Assembly (NCBI GenBank): GCA_019636555.1
Contig: JAHBXH010000001.1
Span: forward strand, 744,001-808,000
Origin: Phycisphaeraceae bacterium
GTDB lineage: Bacteria > Planctomycetota > Phycisphaerae > Phycisphaerales > UBA1924
Reading direction: 5' to 3'
Length of the DNA stretch: 64,000 nucleotides
The notes below the pieces were generated by a model. That model ran no database searches. It was not told where the DNA came from and was given only the letters and a program-made list of their open reading frames with translations. Below, piece after piece: positions 32,309-41,319 of this stretch (its first letter is position 1; the number at the start of each line of letters is the position of its first letter). Made by a program: the position numbers and the translations under genes.

Positions 32309-33220
32309 TCAGGACGCCGCGGGAGCGCACGGAGGCGGCGCCGGGCTCTGCGTCTGAACGACTTGCTTGATCTTGACGCTGGACTTTGAGCGCTGCAGCC
32401 AGATTCCGGCGAGCGTGAGGAACGCCCACGGTCCGAGCAGCCGTGCCGGTTCCGCCGCCGCGTGCGAAGCGCCGGGGGTCTGAACGATGATCGCGAGCGT
32501 CAAACCGCCCACCACCAAGCCTGCGGCACCGAGCCCGGCGGTCGAGAGCGCCGCGATGCCGCGCGGGAATATCAGCCCCATGAGAATGCCGAACATCGCG
32601 CCGACCGCCGTCGAGGCGGAAACGAACACTTTGCTCTGTTCGGGCAGCGCTTCGTATCGTGCCTTCACGCCGTCGCGCAGCACAGCAGCAGCCCCGCCGT
32701 CGATCATCGATTGCGATTCGGCTCGCATTTCGGTCGCGGCGACTTCTCCCTTGAGCGTGCGCCGCCAGAGATCCGCGGCGTCGTTCAACACCGCTTCTTC
32801 GCTGTTATTGAGCGCCCGCGCTTCGATTGGGATCGCCCGATCATGCCGATCAAGATAGACGACCGAACCGGCGAGCGCGATCGCGGCGCAGGCGACGCCC
32901 GCAACACCCGCGGTCACGATCCGGAAGCTGAGGTAGCCAGCAAGCGCACCGACGAGCGCGCCGCCCAAGAGACCGACGACCGTCGATGCGATCGGGGTCG
33001 CGAGCGCCCCGCCCGCGGCAGCGCCGAGCACCGCACCCGTCAGCGTCAGCGCCGGGCGAAGAAGCTTGGAGCCCTTCATCCAGAGCAGGAATGCGATCGC
33101 CATCCCGAAGGCGAGCACCCACGGTGTGAGAGGCGTCACGCCCTCGAAGAAGTGTGAGAACGAGTCGTGCGCGCCCGAGAGCCATTGTGCGCCGGAGGTT
33201 GTTTGCTCGACGGTTTCCAT
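32309..33220 (-). CDS. Polytopic membrane protein of unknown function
   Basis: A 303-residue protein with about seven membrane helices in two groups. The first group (about 30-125) is very Gly/Ala-rich (GAVLGAAAGGALATPIAST and following), reminiscent of TMEM198/DUF4203-type proteins. A soluble stretch of about 75 residues (130-205, RHDRAIPIEARALNNSEEA onwards) follows, then three more helices. It converges with the ferredoxin gene, with only 34 bases between stops. No family can be assigned with confidence and no partner gene suggests a role. Confidence 0.65.
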   Translation of the reverse strand: METVEQTTSGAQWLSGAHDSFSHFFEGVTPLTPWVLAFGMAIAFLLWMKGSKLLRPALTLTGAVLGAAAGGALATPIASTVVGLLGGALVGALAGYLSFRIVTAGVAGVACAAIALAGSVVYLDRHDRAIPIEARALNNSEEAVLNDAADLWRRTLKGEVAATEMRAESQSMIDGGAAAVLRDGVKARYEALPEQSKVFVSASTAVGAMFGILMGLIFPRGIAALSTAGLGAAGLVVGGLTLAIIVQTPGASHAAAEPARLLGPWAFLTLAGIWLQRSKSSVKIKQVVQTQSPAPPPCAPAAS

Positions 33221-33434
33221 GAATGGGACAGAGGGTTCTTAGGACCTTGCGTCGGCAAGTTTTGGCCTTGAAGGGGATATTTGCTCCAAACCGGGCCTTG
33301 GACACGTCGATCGGCGGAACCCGCGGGTGGGATGAGCCGATAATTGCGGGTCCGGCGGCGTTCGAAGGCGTATGGCGCGGTCGGGTTTCAGTCGCCTATC
33401 GCCGCCCAAGAGGGCGCCACAAGCAGAGAGACCG

Positions 33435-34658
33435 ATGGCAAAGCGCGGGAAGAAGTCGGGCAAGGCGAACGCAAAGACCGTCAAAGCGAAAGCGACCTCG
33501 GCCAAGGCCGGAGCGCCCGGCGCGAAGGCCAAGCTCTCGGCGGCGGCCCAGAAGCACCTTTCGCAGGTGCGGGTCAAGATCGACGCGATCGATAAGAAAC
33601 TGGTGAAGCTGCTCAACGAGCGGGCGGACCTGGTGGTGAACGTCGGAAAGTTCAAGCGTGCCGCCGGGCTGCCCATCTACGCGCCGCACCGCGAAGCGGA
33701 AGTCTTGGACAAGGTGATCCACGCGAACACCGGTCCGTTGCAGGATCGCACGCTCGAGGGCGTGTATCGCGAGCTGATGTCGGGCAGCTTTCAGTTGCAG
33801 CAGCCGCTCCGGATCGGCTTCTTGGGGCCGCAGGGCAGTTACTCGCACGTGGCGGCGGTGAGACACTTCGGTTCGTCGGTCGCGTTCGAGGATCTGCACG
33901 AGATCGCCGGTGTCTTCACCGAGGTGGCGCGCGGGCACGTGAATTATGGATTGGTACCGATCGAGAACAGCACCGGCGGCGGCATTGTCGAGACGCTCGA
34001 TGCGCTGACCAAGATGCATTCCTCGTGTCATGTGTACGCGGAAGTTCAGCTCGAAGTGCACCACGCGCTGCTGGCGAATTGCGAGCCGAAAGATGTTCGA
34101 CGCATCCACAGCAAGCCGGAGGTGTTCAGCCAGTGCCGCAACTGGCTGGCGACGCAGTATCCCAAGGCCGAGTTGATCCCGGCGGCGAGTTCGAGCCGCG
34201 CTGCGCAGATTGCCGCGGATGAATGCAAGAAGGCGCTCGAGATCGGGGCCGTGCCGGGGACGGCAGCGATCGGCAGCGATCTGGCCGGACAGATCTACGG
34301 CCTCAAGACGCTCTTCTCGAAGATCGAGGACAAGCTGAACAACATCACGCGATTCTTTGTCATCACGCGCGCCAAGGCAGTCCGCAGCGGCGACGACAAG
34401 ACGAGCATGATGTTCATCACCGAAGACAAGCCGGGCGCGCTGGTTGATGTGCTCGCGGTGTTCAGGGATCGCGGCGTGAACCTCTCGCACATCGACAAGC
34501 GGCCGAGCGGCCGAACAAACTGGAGCTACACGTTCTTCATCGATGCGGTGGGGCACCGCGACGACCCGAACGTCGCGGGCGCGATCGAAGAGGCCAGCGA
34601 ACACTGTCAGGAATTGATCGTGCTGGGGAGTTATCCGAGGGCGAAGCGGATTTTGTAA
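33435..34658 (+). CDS. pheA: Bifunctional chorismate mutase / prephenate dehydratase
   Basis: Makes phenylpyruvate from chorismate for phenylalanine synthesis. The 407-residue protein has an AroQ-type chorismate mutase domain (about 40-120: VRVKIDAIDKKLVKLLNERA), a prephenate dehydratase domain (about 126-310: IGFLGPQGSYSHVAA, VPIENSTGGGIVETLD, and LNNITRFFVI with the catalytic TRF at 305-307) and a C-terminal ACT domain for Phe feedback (about 322-400: DKPGALVDVLAVF and the NLSHIDKRPS motif). The first 38 residues are an unusual Lys/Ala-rich tail resembling histone H1-like tails. ATG 33435 starts right at that tail; AGAGAG lies upstream. Confidence 0.93.
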   Translation: MAKRGKKSGKANAKTVKAKATSAKAGAPGAKAKLSAAAQKHLSQVRVKIDAIDKKLVKLLNERADLVVNVGKFKRAAGLPIYAPHREAEVLDKVIHANTGPLQDRTLEGVYRELMSGSFQLQQPLRIGFLGPQGSYSHVAAVRHFGSSVAFEDLHEIAGVFTEVARGHVNYGLVPIENSTGGGIVETLDALTKMHSSCHVYAEVQLEVHHALLANCEPKDVRRIHSKPEVFSQCRNWLATQYPKAELIPAASSSRAAQIAADECKKALEIGAVPGTAAIGSDLAGQIYGLKTLFSKIEDKLNNITRFFVITRAKAVRSGDDKTSMMFITEDKPGALVDVLAVFRDRGVNLSHIDKRPSGRTNWSYTFFIDAVGHRDDPNVAGAIEEASEHCQELIVLGSYPRAKRIL

Positions 34659-34685
34659 ACGGTCACCCGAGTGCATCAGAAAGAG

Positions 34686-35873
34686 TCATGAGGTCGCCTC
34701 CGTGTGCGGCACACTTTCTGTCACCGGTGTTCCGCACTCCGGACACCGATCCGCTTTCAGATCAAGCAGGTTGTACTCGCACTTGATGCAGCGCGGCTCG
34801 GCGAGCTGGAGAAGAAAGAGCAGGCCGCAGCCGGTGCAGCGTGAGGAGCCGACGTGAGCATCACACTTCGTAGCGCAGCGCGGGCACACGATCCGGACAT
34901 CTTTGATCTCGCTGATTGCGCCGGAATGCGTGACGAGCGCGCGCCGGTTCGCCGCGATGAAGATCACGATCGCCAGGAAACCGCACACGGAGATGATGCA
35001 ACTGGCCGCGAGAAGGCGGGCGGCAAAGTCTTCCTCAAAATCGGTGTTGCGAAACCCCGCGGTCGTGATATTGAGGTACGTCGCGAACGCGAAAGACGCG
35101 AGCACCATCGCCATCGTGCCGAGCGCCACATATCGCTGAAACCCAGTGAAGGCGAGTGTGTTCAGGATGTTGCAGACGCCGACCGCGACTGCGATGAAGA
35201 ACGCCTGCAAGAACCAGACCGGCGGATCATGGAGTTGTTCCCAGATTCCCCAGAGGCCCATCGCGAGCGCGGCAATCGCCGCGACAACGCCGACCCAGCG
35301 CCACGGGGCGGTGTTGGTCGCGCGTCCGTACAGGCAGCTAGCGGTGATGATCCCGCACCAGAAAATGAGCCACGCGCTGGCCCAGAGCTGCGCCTGGGTT
35401 TCGTAGTCGCCAATGCCGGCGGCGTCGATCCAGATCGCGACGAAGCCGAGTGCGAAGCAGGCCGCGCTGGACACCAGCGCGAGCACTCCGGCGAAGCGGT
35501 TGCCGGGCTTGCGTGCCAGCGCCAGCGCGCCGAGCCCAGCCGCGGCACAGAGGACATAGTGGCCCGCGGTGCCTGCAAAGTTCCATTCCAGCCGGTAACC
35601 ACCAAACAGACCAATCCAGATGGCAAGCAGGATCAGCACAAATGCGGGAACGATCGCGACGAGCAGCGCGAGCGCGCCGGGCCGTGTTCGCTCACGATCG
35701 AGGCGGGAAGAGGCAGGGAGCGCGATCGCGATGGCAATTGCCGCGGCGATCAACGTTAGCGCGATGCGCCCAAGAAAGTCGCGGGCCGGTACGAAGATCG
35801 TCGAAACCCCCGCGAGCGCTGCGAGACCCAGGAGCATGAGCATCGCGCGGAGGAGTCTGCGTTGGAGCGTCAT
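34686..35873 (-). CDS. Polytopic membrane protein with C-terminal zinc ribbons
   Basis: A 395-residue protein with about nine membrane helices (from LLRAMLMLLGLAALAGVSTIF to CGFLAIVIFIAANR) and a cytoplasmic end with two zinc-ribbon-like units: CPRCATKC...RCTGCG and CIKCEYNLLDLKADRCPECG. The second matches the short ribbon found at the ends of many planctomycete membrane proteins. Role unknown. ATG 35873 is preceded by TACGAT at seven bases on the minus strand, so the mRNA may be leaderless; 42 further codons upstream are open but not protein-like. It is divergent from a second zinc-ribbon membrane protein, 39 bases apart. Confidence 0.75.
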   Translation of the reverse strand: MTLQRRLLRAMLMLLGLAALAGVSTIFVPARDFLGRIALTLIAAAIAIAIALPASSRLDRERTRPGALALLVAIVPAFVLILLAIWIGLFGGYRLEWNFAGTAGHYVLCAAAGLGALALARKPGNRFAGVLALVSSAACFALGFVAIWIDAAGIGDYETQAQLWASAWLIFWCGIITASCLYGRATNTAPWRWVGVVAAIAALAMGLWGIWEQLHDPPVWFLQAFFIAVAVGVCNILNTLAFTGFQRYVALGTMAMVLASFAFATYLNITTAGFRNTDFEEDFAARLLAASCIISVCGFLAIVIFIAANRRALVTHSGAISEIKDVRIVCPRCATKCDAHVGSSRCTGCGLLFLLQLAEPRCIKCEYNLLDLKADRCPECGTPVTESVPHTEATS

Positions 35874-35880
35874 TGTGCGA

Positions 35881-35886
35881 ATCGTA
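35881..35886 (-). promoter_or_regulatory. -10-like element, minus strand of a divergent pair
   Basis: TACGAT, then TCGCACA, then ATG 35873. Only 14 bases from the opposing -10 at 35901. Confidence 0.4.
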
Positions 35887-35900
35887 CAGGAACGCACGGG

Positions 35901-35906
35901 TATCAT
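35901..35906 (+). promoter_or_regulatory. -10-like element, plus strand of a divergent pair
   Basis: TATCAT, then GCTTCG, then ATG 35913. The two opposing promoters must overlap at their -35 regions. Confidence 0.45.
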
Positions 35907-35912
35907 GCTTCG

Positions 35913-36806
35913 ATGGCGGGATTGCGGCCGTATGCGATTTGGGACTACATGTGGGTTACGCAGCAGGTTCTGCTGCGTAGGAAAGTGCGCGCGCCGCATC
36001 CGCTGGGGCGTCGGCGCTCGCTTCTTGAACGCATCGAGATTCTGTGGCGGAGCACGCTATGGATGCGGGCGGCCGTCCTTGCTGTTTCCCTCGGCGGCCT
36101 GCTCGCTTCGGTGACCGTGCTGTCGCGTTGGCCGTTGGCGTTTGTCCTCGGCGCGGTTGTCTCGCTCCTCGGTTACGCGATGTGCATGTTCTTTGAGGCG
36201 GGGCCGGTTCCCGACGGCAGGTGTATCGCGGCCGCGCACGATCGTGCAAAGTTTCTCGCCTCCGAAGACGACGCGTCGATTTCGTCCGAACTCGCCGATC
36301 GCCGCCGGTGGTGGAAGCTAAGGCTCGTTTATCATCAAAGAGACAGGCATCAGGCGATGATGAGCGCATCGGCTCTCGGGCGACTGCTCTCGGTGTTCAT
36401 GTTCTCGCTCGTGCTGTTCGGTCAACTGATCGGACCGCTTGTATCGACCGCCGCTGAGGTCTTCGCGCCGCGGGCCGCCTCTTCCGGCGCGCGACCCGTG
36501 TACCGGAGCGACGCGTGGTCGATGTATCCCATCTTCTTCATGTTCGCGGTGCTGATCGCGTTCCTCGCTGCGCGGCACTTTCTCCTGAAACGGGTGCGGT
36601 CACGCCTTTTCGGGAGTCTTGAGGGGCAGCTGTGCTGCGACTGCGGATATGAAGTCGAGCGCGGCAGGACGTTTGCCTATGAAGGCAATTCCTGCATCAA
36701 CTTGGGCCCCGAGCGCTGCTCTGAGTGCGGATGTCCATGGCCTCTCGTGCCGCCGCAGACGATGGATCCGGCCGGGGTTTGTGGCGGCTCTGAGTCATCA
36801 AATTAG
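35913..36806 (+). CDS. Membrane protein with zinc-ribbon end
   Basis: A 297-residue protein with about four membrane helices in two pairs (WMRAAVLAVSLGGLLASVTVL and FVLGAVVSLLGYAMCMFF; then LLSVFMFSLVLFGQLIGPL and IFFMFAVLIAFLAARHFLL) and a C-terminal zinc ribbon with CCDCGYE and RCSECGCPWPL about 30 residues apart. Unknown function. It shares the zinc-ribbon design, though not its body, with the divergent neighbour at 34686. TATCAT lies six bases before the ATG, so the mRNA may be leaderless. Its 3' end nearly touches the convergent coiled-coil gene at 36809. Confidence 0.72.
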   Translation: MAGLRPYAIWDYMWVTQQVLLRRKVRAPHPLGRRRSLLERIEILWRSTLWMRAAVLAVSLGGLLASVTVLSRWPLAFVLGAVVSLLGYAMCMFFEAGPVPDGRCIAAAHDRAKFLASEDDASISSELADRRRWWKLRLVYHQRDRHQAMMSASALGRLLSVFMFSLVLFGQLIGPLVSTAAEVFAPRAASSGARPVYRSDAWSMYPIFFMFAVLIAFLAARHFLLKRVRSRLFGSLEGQLCCDCGYEVERGRTFAYEGNSCINLGPERCSECGCPWPLVPPQTMDPAGVCGGSESSN

Positions 36807-36808
36807 GG

Positions 36809-38308
36809 TCAGCTCGCCATGCGCGGCTTGTCGGCCGACTTCGCCACATGATCGAGCGCTCGGATCGTCGCGCCGGCCTTGTCGAGCAGGTCGCGCAGAT
36901 CTTCCGCCGCCTTCATGCTCTGCTGCAGCAGGGGCTCGCTGAGCGCAACAGGTGTGCCATCGGGGCCGAATTTCACACCCAGTTCCTTTGCGAGGCGCTG
37001 CGCGTTTTCATTGAGTCGGAGCAGGTGCTCGGCGAGGCGGGTCGTGAACTCGTGGAAGGCCTGTGAATCCGCCCTCAATTGATCGATCCGGCCTTCGACC
37101 AGGCGCTCGATCTCGCGTGCCGCGTCTTTGCTTTTGCCGATCGTGTCTACCAGTTCATCAGTCTGCTTGAAGAGCGCATCGATCTTGTCGGCGCCTTCGA
37201 GGATCGCCTTGTCCATGCCGCGGCGGGCAATATCGACTTGCTGTTCGAGCGTCCCGAACTCGCCGGCCTTTGTCGTCAGGCGCTGGTGAATTCGCGTCGC
37301 ATCGTCCACGACGTCGGCCAGACTCTTGCCTTGTGCGCCAGGCGCATCGGTCGTTTGCGCGCTCGGCAGCCCTACCTCCGCCGCGATGTGCGGGCCGAGC
37401 AAGTTCGCCGCGGCGCGGCAGAGTTGCTCAAGTCGTTGCATGCCCGGCCCACTCGCGACTTCAACTTCGAGCCGTGCGCGCCGGATTCGCTTGTCGAGTT
37501 CGCGGACATCGTGCTCGACCTGCTCGTGGAGCGGCGCGAGCCGGTCTTCCATCCCACGCACCATCTCGTCGAGCTGGCGCTGAACAGCGCTTTCTCGTTC
37601 GAGGATGAGCGCTTCGCGTGCCGCGGCATCGGCGTGTCGCGCTTGGGCCCGGCGCTCGAACTCCGAAGCCTGATCGACCATCTCGTCGAGACGCTTGCGG
37701 ACGATGGATTCGACCGCCGCCGCGCGGGTCTCGATGGATTGGAGGGCTTCGGCGTGCGAGCGTTCGAGATCGGCGTGCTTGCTCTCGAAGAAGCGTTCGA
37801 AATCGGCGGTGGCGCGGGCGAGTTGTTCCTCACGCTCTTTGATCCGTGCGATGGCGCTGTGGATCGTGCGTTCGCACGTCGCCTCGAATTCGGCGCTCCG
37901 AGAGCGGACGAGCGCGCCAAGGTTGTCCCGGATGAGTGCTTCGAGACGGGCGGGGTCGCTCGTCAGCCGTGCGACCGAGTCGGCGATTTGTTCCGCGCGC
38001 CCGATGCGCTGCTCGAGCGAAGGGAGCACCTTGCCTGCCGCGTCGAGCCGGATCTGCAAATCGCGGGCGAGCGCCTGTACGGTCTCGCGCAGCGTTCGCA
38101 CTTCGGTGCTCGTGACCTCGAGCGTGCGCCCGTGTCCGCTGGCCTCGCGGATCAGTTGCTGGAGCGTGAGCGAGTATTCCTCGAACGTGCGTCGATCGAC
38201 CACGCGCGGCGAGAGGAAGACTTCGGAGATGGTCTTTTCCGCCCCGGGCAGCGTTCGCGCGGATGCCGCGACATCGGATGCGAACGGGCTTGCGTGGGGC
38301 GCGGGCAT
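36809..38308 (-). CDS. Long coiled-coil protein
   Basis: A 499-residue soluble protein dominated by Ala/Glu/Arg/Leu heptads, without signal peptide or membrane helix. It starts with an unstructured 25 residues, then EVFLSPRVVDRRTFEEYS, then nearly continuous coiled coil to residue 295, a break around 300-335 (LLGPHIAAEVGLPSAQTTD) and a second coiled coil to the end. No motif suggests an enzyme. Such proteins in planctomycetes are sometimes scaffold or chromosome-associated proteins, but nothing here proves that. It is divergent from the RsuA-like gene, 117 bases apart. Confidence 0.75.
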   Translation of the reverse strand: MPAPHASPFASDVAASARTLPGAEKTISEVFLSPRVVDRRTFEEYSLTLQQLIREASGHGRTLEVTSTEVRTLRETVQALARDLQIRLDAAGKVLPSLEQRIGRAEQIADSVARLTSDPARLEALIRDNLGALVRSRSAEFEATCERTIHSAIARIKEREEQLARATADFERFFESKHADLERSHAEALQSIETRAAAVESIVRKRLDEMVDQASEFERRAQARHADAAAREALILERESAVQRQLDEMVRGMEDRLAPLHEQVEHDVRELDKRIRRARLEVEVASGPGMQRLEQLCRAAANLLGPHIAAEVGLPSAQTTDAPGAQGKSLADVVDDATRIHQRLTTKAGEFGTLEQQVDIARRGMDKAILEGADKIDALFKQTDELVDTIGKSKDAAREIERLVEGRIDQLRADSQAFHEFTTRLAEHLLRLNENAQRLAKELGVKFGPDGTPVALSEPLLQQSMKAAEDLRDLLDKAGATIRALDHVAKSADKPRMAS

Positions 38309-38414
38309 GAACGGTTCTAAATCGGCAAAGGATGCGCGGTTTCTGGCGTTTTTCGGACGTGGGAAGCTTGTTGGTATGGCCGGTGGGTGGGATCGGGTCG
38401 GGGAGGCGAGTCTC

Positions 38415-38420
38415 TACAGT
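38415..38420 (+). promoter_or_regulatory. -10-like element for leaderless RsuA-like mRNA
   Basis: TACAGT, then GGTGC, then ATG 38426. Confidence 0.4.
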
Positions 38421-38425
38421 GGTGC

Positions 38426-39556
38426 ATGAGAGCCGGGCGTACGCCAGAGAACGGGGAGAGTCGCGGGGGAAAGGTGCGCCTCCAGCGGGTGCTGGCCGAT
38501 GCGGGGGTGGCGGCACGCAAGCAGTGCGAGCGGCTGATCGAAACGGGGCACGTTGAGGTCAACGGCGAACGTGTCGAGCGGCTTCCGGTATTTGTCGATC
38601 CACAGGTGGACGACATCCGGGTGGATGGCAAGAGGATCAAGCCGACGACCCGGCATGTGTACCTGATGTGGCACAAGCCGGCGCGGGTGCTGGCGACCCC
38701 TCCGATCGATGAGATGGAATCGCGACCGACCGTTGCCGACTATGTAGACCATCCGACCGCGGCGCGGCTCTTTCCAGTGGGAACGCTCGGGTTTGAAGCT
38801 TCGGGCCTGATGCTGCTGACGAGCAATACCCGAGCCGCGACCCTGCTCTCTCACCCAAAGTCGCGTGTGGAGCGGGTTTACAACGCCCGGGTGAAGGGAA
38901 CCCCGACCGGAACGGCGCGGAGCAAGCTCCGCAAGGGCGTCCAGGTCTTGATGCCCGAGCGAGGGAAGGAGGCGCCCGGCTCTCGCAAGGCCAGTCCAAC
39001 CGAGCCGCGGCGAAAGACGCTCGAAAAAGGATTCGATCGGAACGAGAAACGGGAAAGCAAGCCCAAGATGCGGCGCGTTCGACTTGAGATTCGCTCGCTC
39101 GATCCATCGACGCGCGCAGGTCCGGTTGCGCCCGAAGATGCCACGGCAGGAAATACGAGCATCGAGATACTGACGACCGAGCCGCGCGATGAATACGTCG
39201 CGCAGGCGATGCACCTCGTGGGGCATCCGGTGCGGAAACTTCAGAGACTTGCGATCGGGCCGCTGAAGCTGAGAGAAGTCGGGCCGGGCGCGTGGCGGGA
39301 GCTCTCTCGCGACGAGATGAAGGCGCTGCGAGCATTTCTGGATGAGCTTGCCGCGGCAAGCGGGATGAAACCGGCGAAATCCAATCGCAGTAGTTCCGCC
39401 GGTTCTTCGCGCGGTCCGGGTGTGCGCCGGCCTCGGGTCATTGGTGGGGCGCGAGCGTCGGCCGGAGGTGCCGGTGCGATGAACGCGGCGGCCTTGGATT
39501 CCGAGCAACAATCTGAAGAAGAGCGCGGCGTGGACCCGGAAGACTTCGAAGATTGA
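38426..39556 (+). CDS. RsuA/RluB-type pseudouridine synthase homologue with degenerate active site
   Basis: A 376-residue protein. An S4 RNA-binding domain is clear at about 18-62 (VRLQRVLADAGVAARKQCERLI, GHVEVNGERV). The synthase fold follows: YLMWHKPARVLATP, then PVGTLGFEASGLMLLTSN, SRVERVYNARVKG and, near the C-terminus, HLVGHPVRKLQRLAIGPLKL. In active enzymes the second block reads GRLDxxTxGLLLLTN; here R and the catalytic D are both replaced (GTLG). The later R-N-R-Q-x-R-R motif is also gone (PRDEYVAQAM). An Arg/Lys-rich insert of about 60 residues splits the catalytic domain, and a 60-residue disordered tail ends it. It may bind RNA without modifying it. Confidence 0.8.
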   Translation: MRAGRTPENGESRGGKVRLQRVLADAGVAARKQCERLIETGHVEVNGERVERLPVFVDPQVDDIRVDGKRIKPTTRHVYLMWHKPARVLATPPIDEMESRPTVADYVDHPTAARLFPVGTLGFEASGLMLLTSNTRAATLLSHPKSRVERVYNARVKGTPTGTARSKLRKGVQVLMPERGKEAPGSRKASPTEPRRKTLEKGFDRNEKRESKPKMRRVRLEIRSLDPSTRAGPVAPEDATAGNTSIEILTTEPRDEYVAQAMHLVGHPVRKLQRLAIGPLKLREVGPGAWRELSRDEMKALRAFLDELAAASGMKPAKSNRSSSAGSSRGPGVRRPRVIGGARASAGGAGAMNAAALDSEQQSEEERGVDPEDFED

Positions 39557-39585
39557 TTGGGTGAGGCGACTTTCGACAGGACCGC

Positions 39586-41319
39586 ATGACGCAAGCCAAC
39601 GGCAAGAACGGGAACTCATGGCAGAAGCCGCAACAGTCAAAGCGGCACTGGATGCTCGAGTACGTGTTCAGCACGATCGGGTGGCCGAGCGACGAGGATG
39701 ATCGACCGGATTTGACCGCGATCCAGGCCCTGAATTTGCCGCCGGGGACCAAGCCGAGCACGCTTCATCTTCTGGGTGTGTCGGTCTCGGGCTTTTACAA
39801 GGCGCAGATGCCGCTGATGGCCGCGGCGCTGGCGTATCGCACGATCTTCGGTCTGGTGCCGGTGCTGATCATCGGGCTGTCGATGCTCGGCGCGTTTGCG
39901 CAGGAAAAAGACATCCAGTGGGCCGTGGACAACGCTCTCAAGTACACGGGTTTGAGCGAAGTTTTCCAGATTCATGAGTCGGATTCAACGCCGGAGAACG
40001 GAGAGCTGTCGGGCGCCAATCCGGTGACACCAACTCCAGTTCCAAAGCCCGATGCGACGGGAGCGCCGCCGGCGGTTGGGATTCTGCCGGAGGGGGCCGA
40101 GCCGGCTCCGCCGAAGTCGGCCGTGCCGCGCGAATGGCTGGACGACTGGATCAAATCGCTTACGAGCGGAGTGAAGTCAATCAGCTTTACGGGAATCGGC
40201 ATCGCGGCCCTGTTGCTGCTGGTGTATGCCGCCGTCTCGATGGTGGTGGAAGTCGAGTACGCGTTCAATCGAATCTACGAGGCGCAGGCGGGGAAGAGCT
40301 GGGCGCGTCGGATCATGCAGTACTGGACGCTGATGACGCTCGGCGCGGTATTCCTGCTGGGCACTTTCTACATCGGCAACCTGATCAATGGGAAGATGCA
40401 GTCGTTCATCACGAACAACGTGCACGGACAAATCGCGAGCTTCCTGCTCATGATGCTCGGTAACGTGATCCAGATTTCAATCACGGGCATCATTCTGCTG
40501 GTTGTGTATTTCACTGTGCCCAACGCGCGGGTGCGGATGATTCCTGCGGCTGCCGGCGCGCTCTTCGCGGCGATCTGCTGGGAGCTGCTGAAGTACGCGT
40601 TCCGCGAATACGTGCGCTTCGCGATGCAGCCGACGAGTACGTATTCGCGCTTCTATGGATCGCTCGCTCTCTTGCCGCTGTTTCTTTTCTGGATTTACTG
40701 TACGTGGCTGATCGTGCTGTTCGGCTTGCAGATCGCGCGGTCGATTCAGTTGTTCTCGAGGTTGCGGTCGCTCGGGCCGAACCTGTTCGCGCTCGCCGCG
40801 GCGCGCGGGCCGCAGGAGCCTGCGATCATCGATTCGGGCGTGATCGTGCCGATCATGATCGGCATTGCGAAAAACTTTGATCAGGGAAAGCCTTCTTCGG
40901 CTTCGACGCTCAAGAACGAAGTGCATCTGAACGAGGCCGTGCTGGCGGAAGTGCTCCGGCAACTGGCTCGGGTCGGATTGCTGCTTCCGGTGCAGGTTTC
41001 TTCCCCGGAGCGACGCGGCACGATTCTTCTTCCCGGGTCCGTCTCCCACGACGAGGAGTGTTTCACTCTTGCGCGCTCGCCGTCACAAATACCGGTCGAG
41101 CAATTGCTGACGCTCGGCTATTCGCTCAGCGACGGCGTGAACGCGCTCGGTCCCGATGCGGAAAAATCGCTGCCGCCGGCGCTCGCGCGTTTGCGCACCG
41201 CTCAGAAAGATGCGGCAAAGGGGATGACCCTTGCCGATTTGCTCGCGCCGGGAGCTCAGGCTCAGGTTGTACCCGCCGCGCCGGCGAACGCGGCGATTCC
41301 GGGAGTGGCACCGGCATGA
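39586..41319 (+). CDS. YihY/BrkB-family membrane protein with C-terminal extension
   Basis: A 577-residue inner-membrane protein. The YihY core has six helices: LMAAALAYRTIFGLVPVLIIG (about 84-104), IGIAALLLLVYAAVSMVVEVE with the conserved YAFNRIYEA, then LMTLGAVFLLGTFYIGNLI, LGNVIQISITGIILLVVYF, AAGALFAAICWELLKYAFREYV and LALLPLFLFWIYCTWLIVLFG. A Pro-rich loop of about 60 residues (135-195) is inserted after the first helix. The soluble C-terminal part (about 400-577) contains a winged-helix-like segment (LAEVLRQLARVGLLL) and an Ala/Pro tail. The family was once called RNase BN in error; its true role is unknown. The next gene overlaps its stop codon. Confidence 0.85.
   Translation: MTQANGKNGNSWQKPQQSKRHWMLEYVFSTIGWPSDEDDRPDLTAIQALNLPPGTKPSTLHLLGVSVSGFYKAQMPLMAAALAYRTIFGLVPVLIIGLSMLGAFAQEKDIQWAVDNALKYTGLSEVFQIHESDSTPENGELSGANPVTPTPVPKPDATGAPPAVGILPEGAEPAPPKSAVPREWLDDWIKSLTSGVKSISFTGIGIAALLLLVYAAVSMVVEVEYAFNRIYEAQAGKSWARRIMQYWTLMTLGAVFLLGTFYIGNLINGKMQSFITNNVHGQIASFLLMMLGNVIQISITGIILLVVYFTVPNARVRMIPAAAGALFAAICWELLKYAFREYVRFAMQPTSTYSRFYGSLALLPLFLFWIYCTWLIVLFGLQIARSIQLFSRLRSLGPNLFALAAARGPQEPAIIDSGVIVPIMIGIAKNFDQGKPSSASTLKNEVHLNEAVLAEVLRQLARVGLLLPVQVSSPERRGTILLPGSVSHDEECFTLARSPSQIPVEQLLTLGYSLSDGVNALGPDAEKSLPPALARLRTAQKDAAKGMTLADLLAPGAQAQVVPAAPANAAIPGVAPA

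Noticed and set aside
37079..38320. A 413-codon open frame antisense to the coiled-coil gene
   Set aside because: Sense strand gives regular heptads; antisense gives Arg/Leu/Val-rich sequence typical of shadows.
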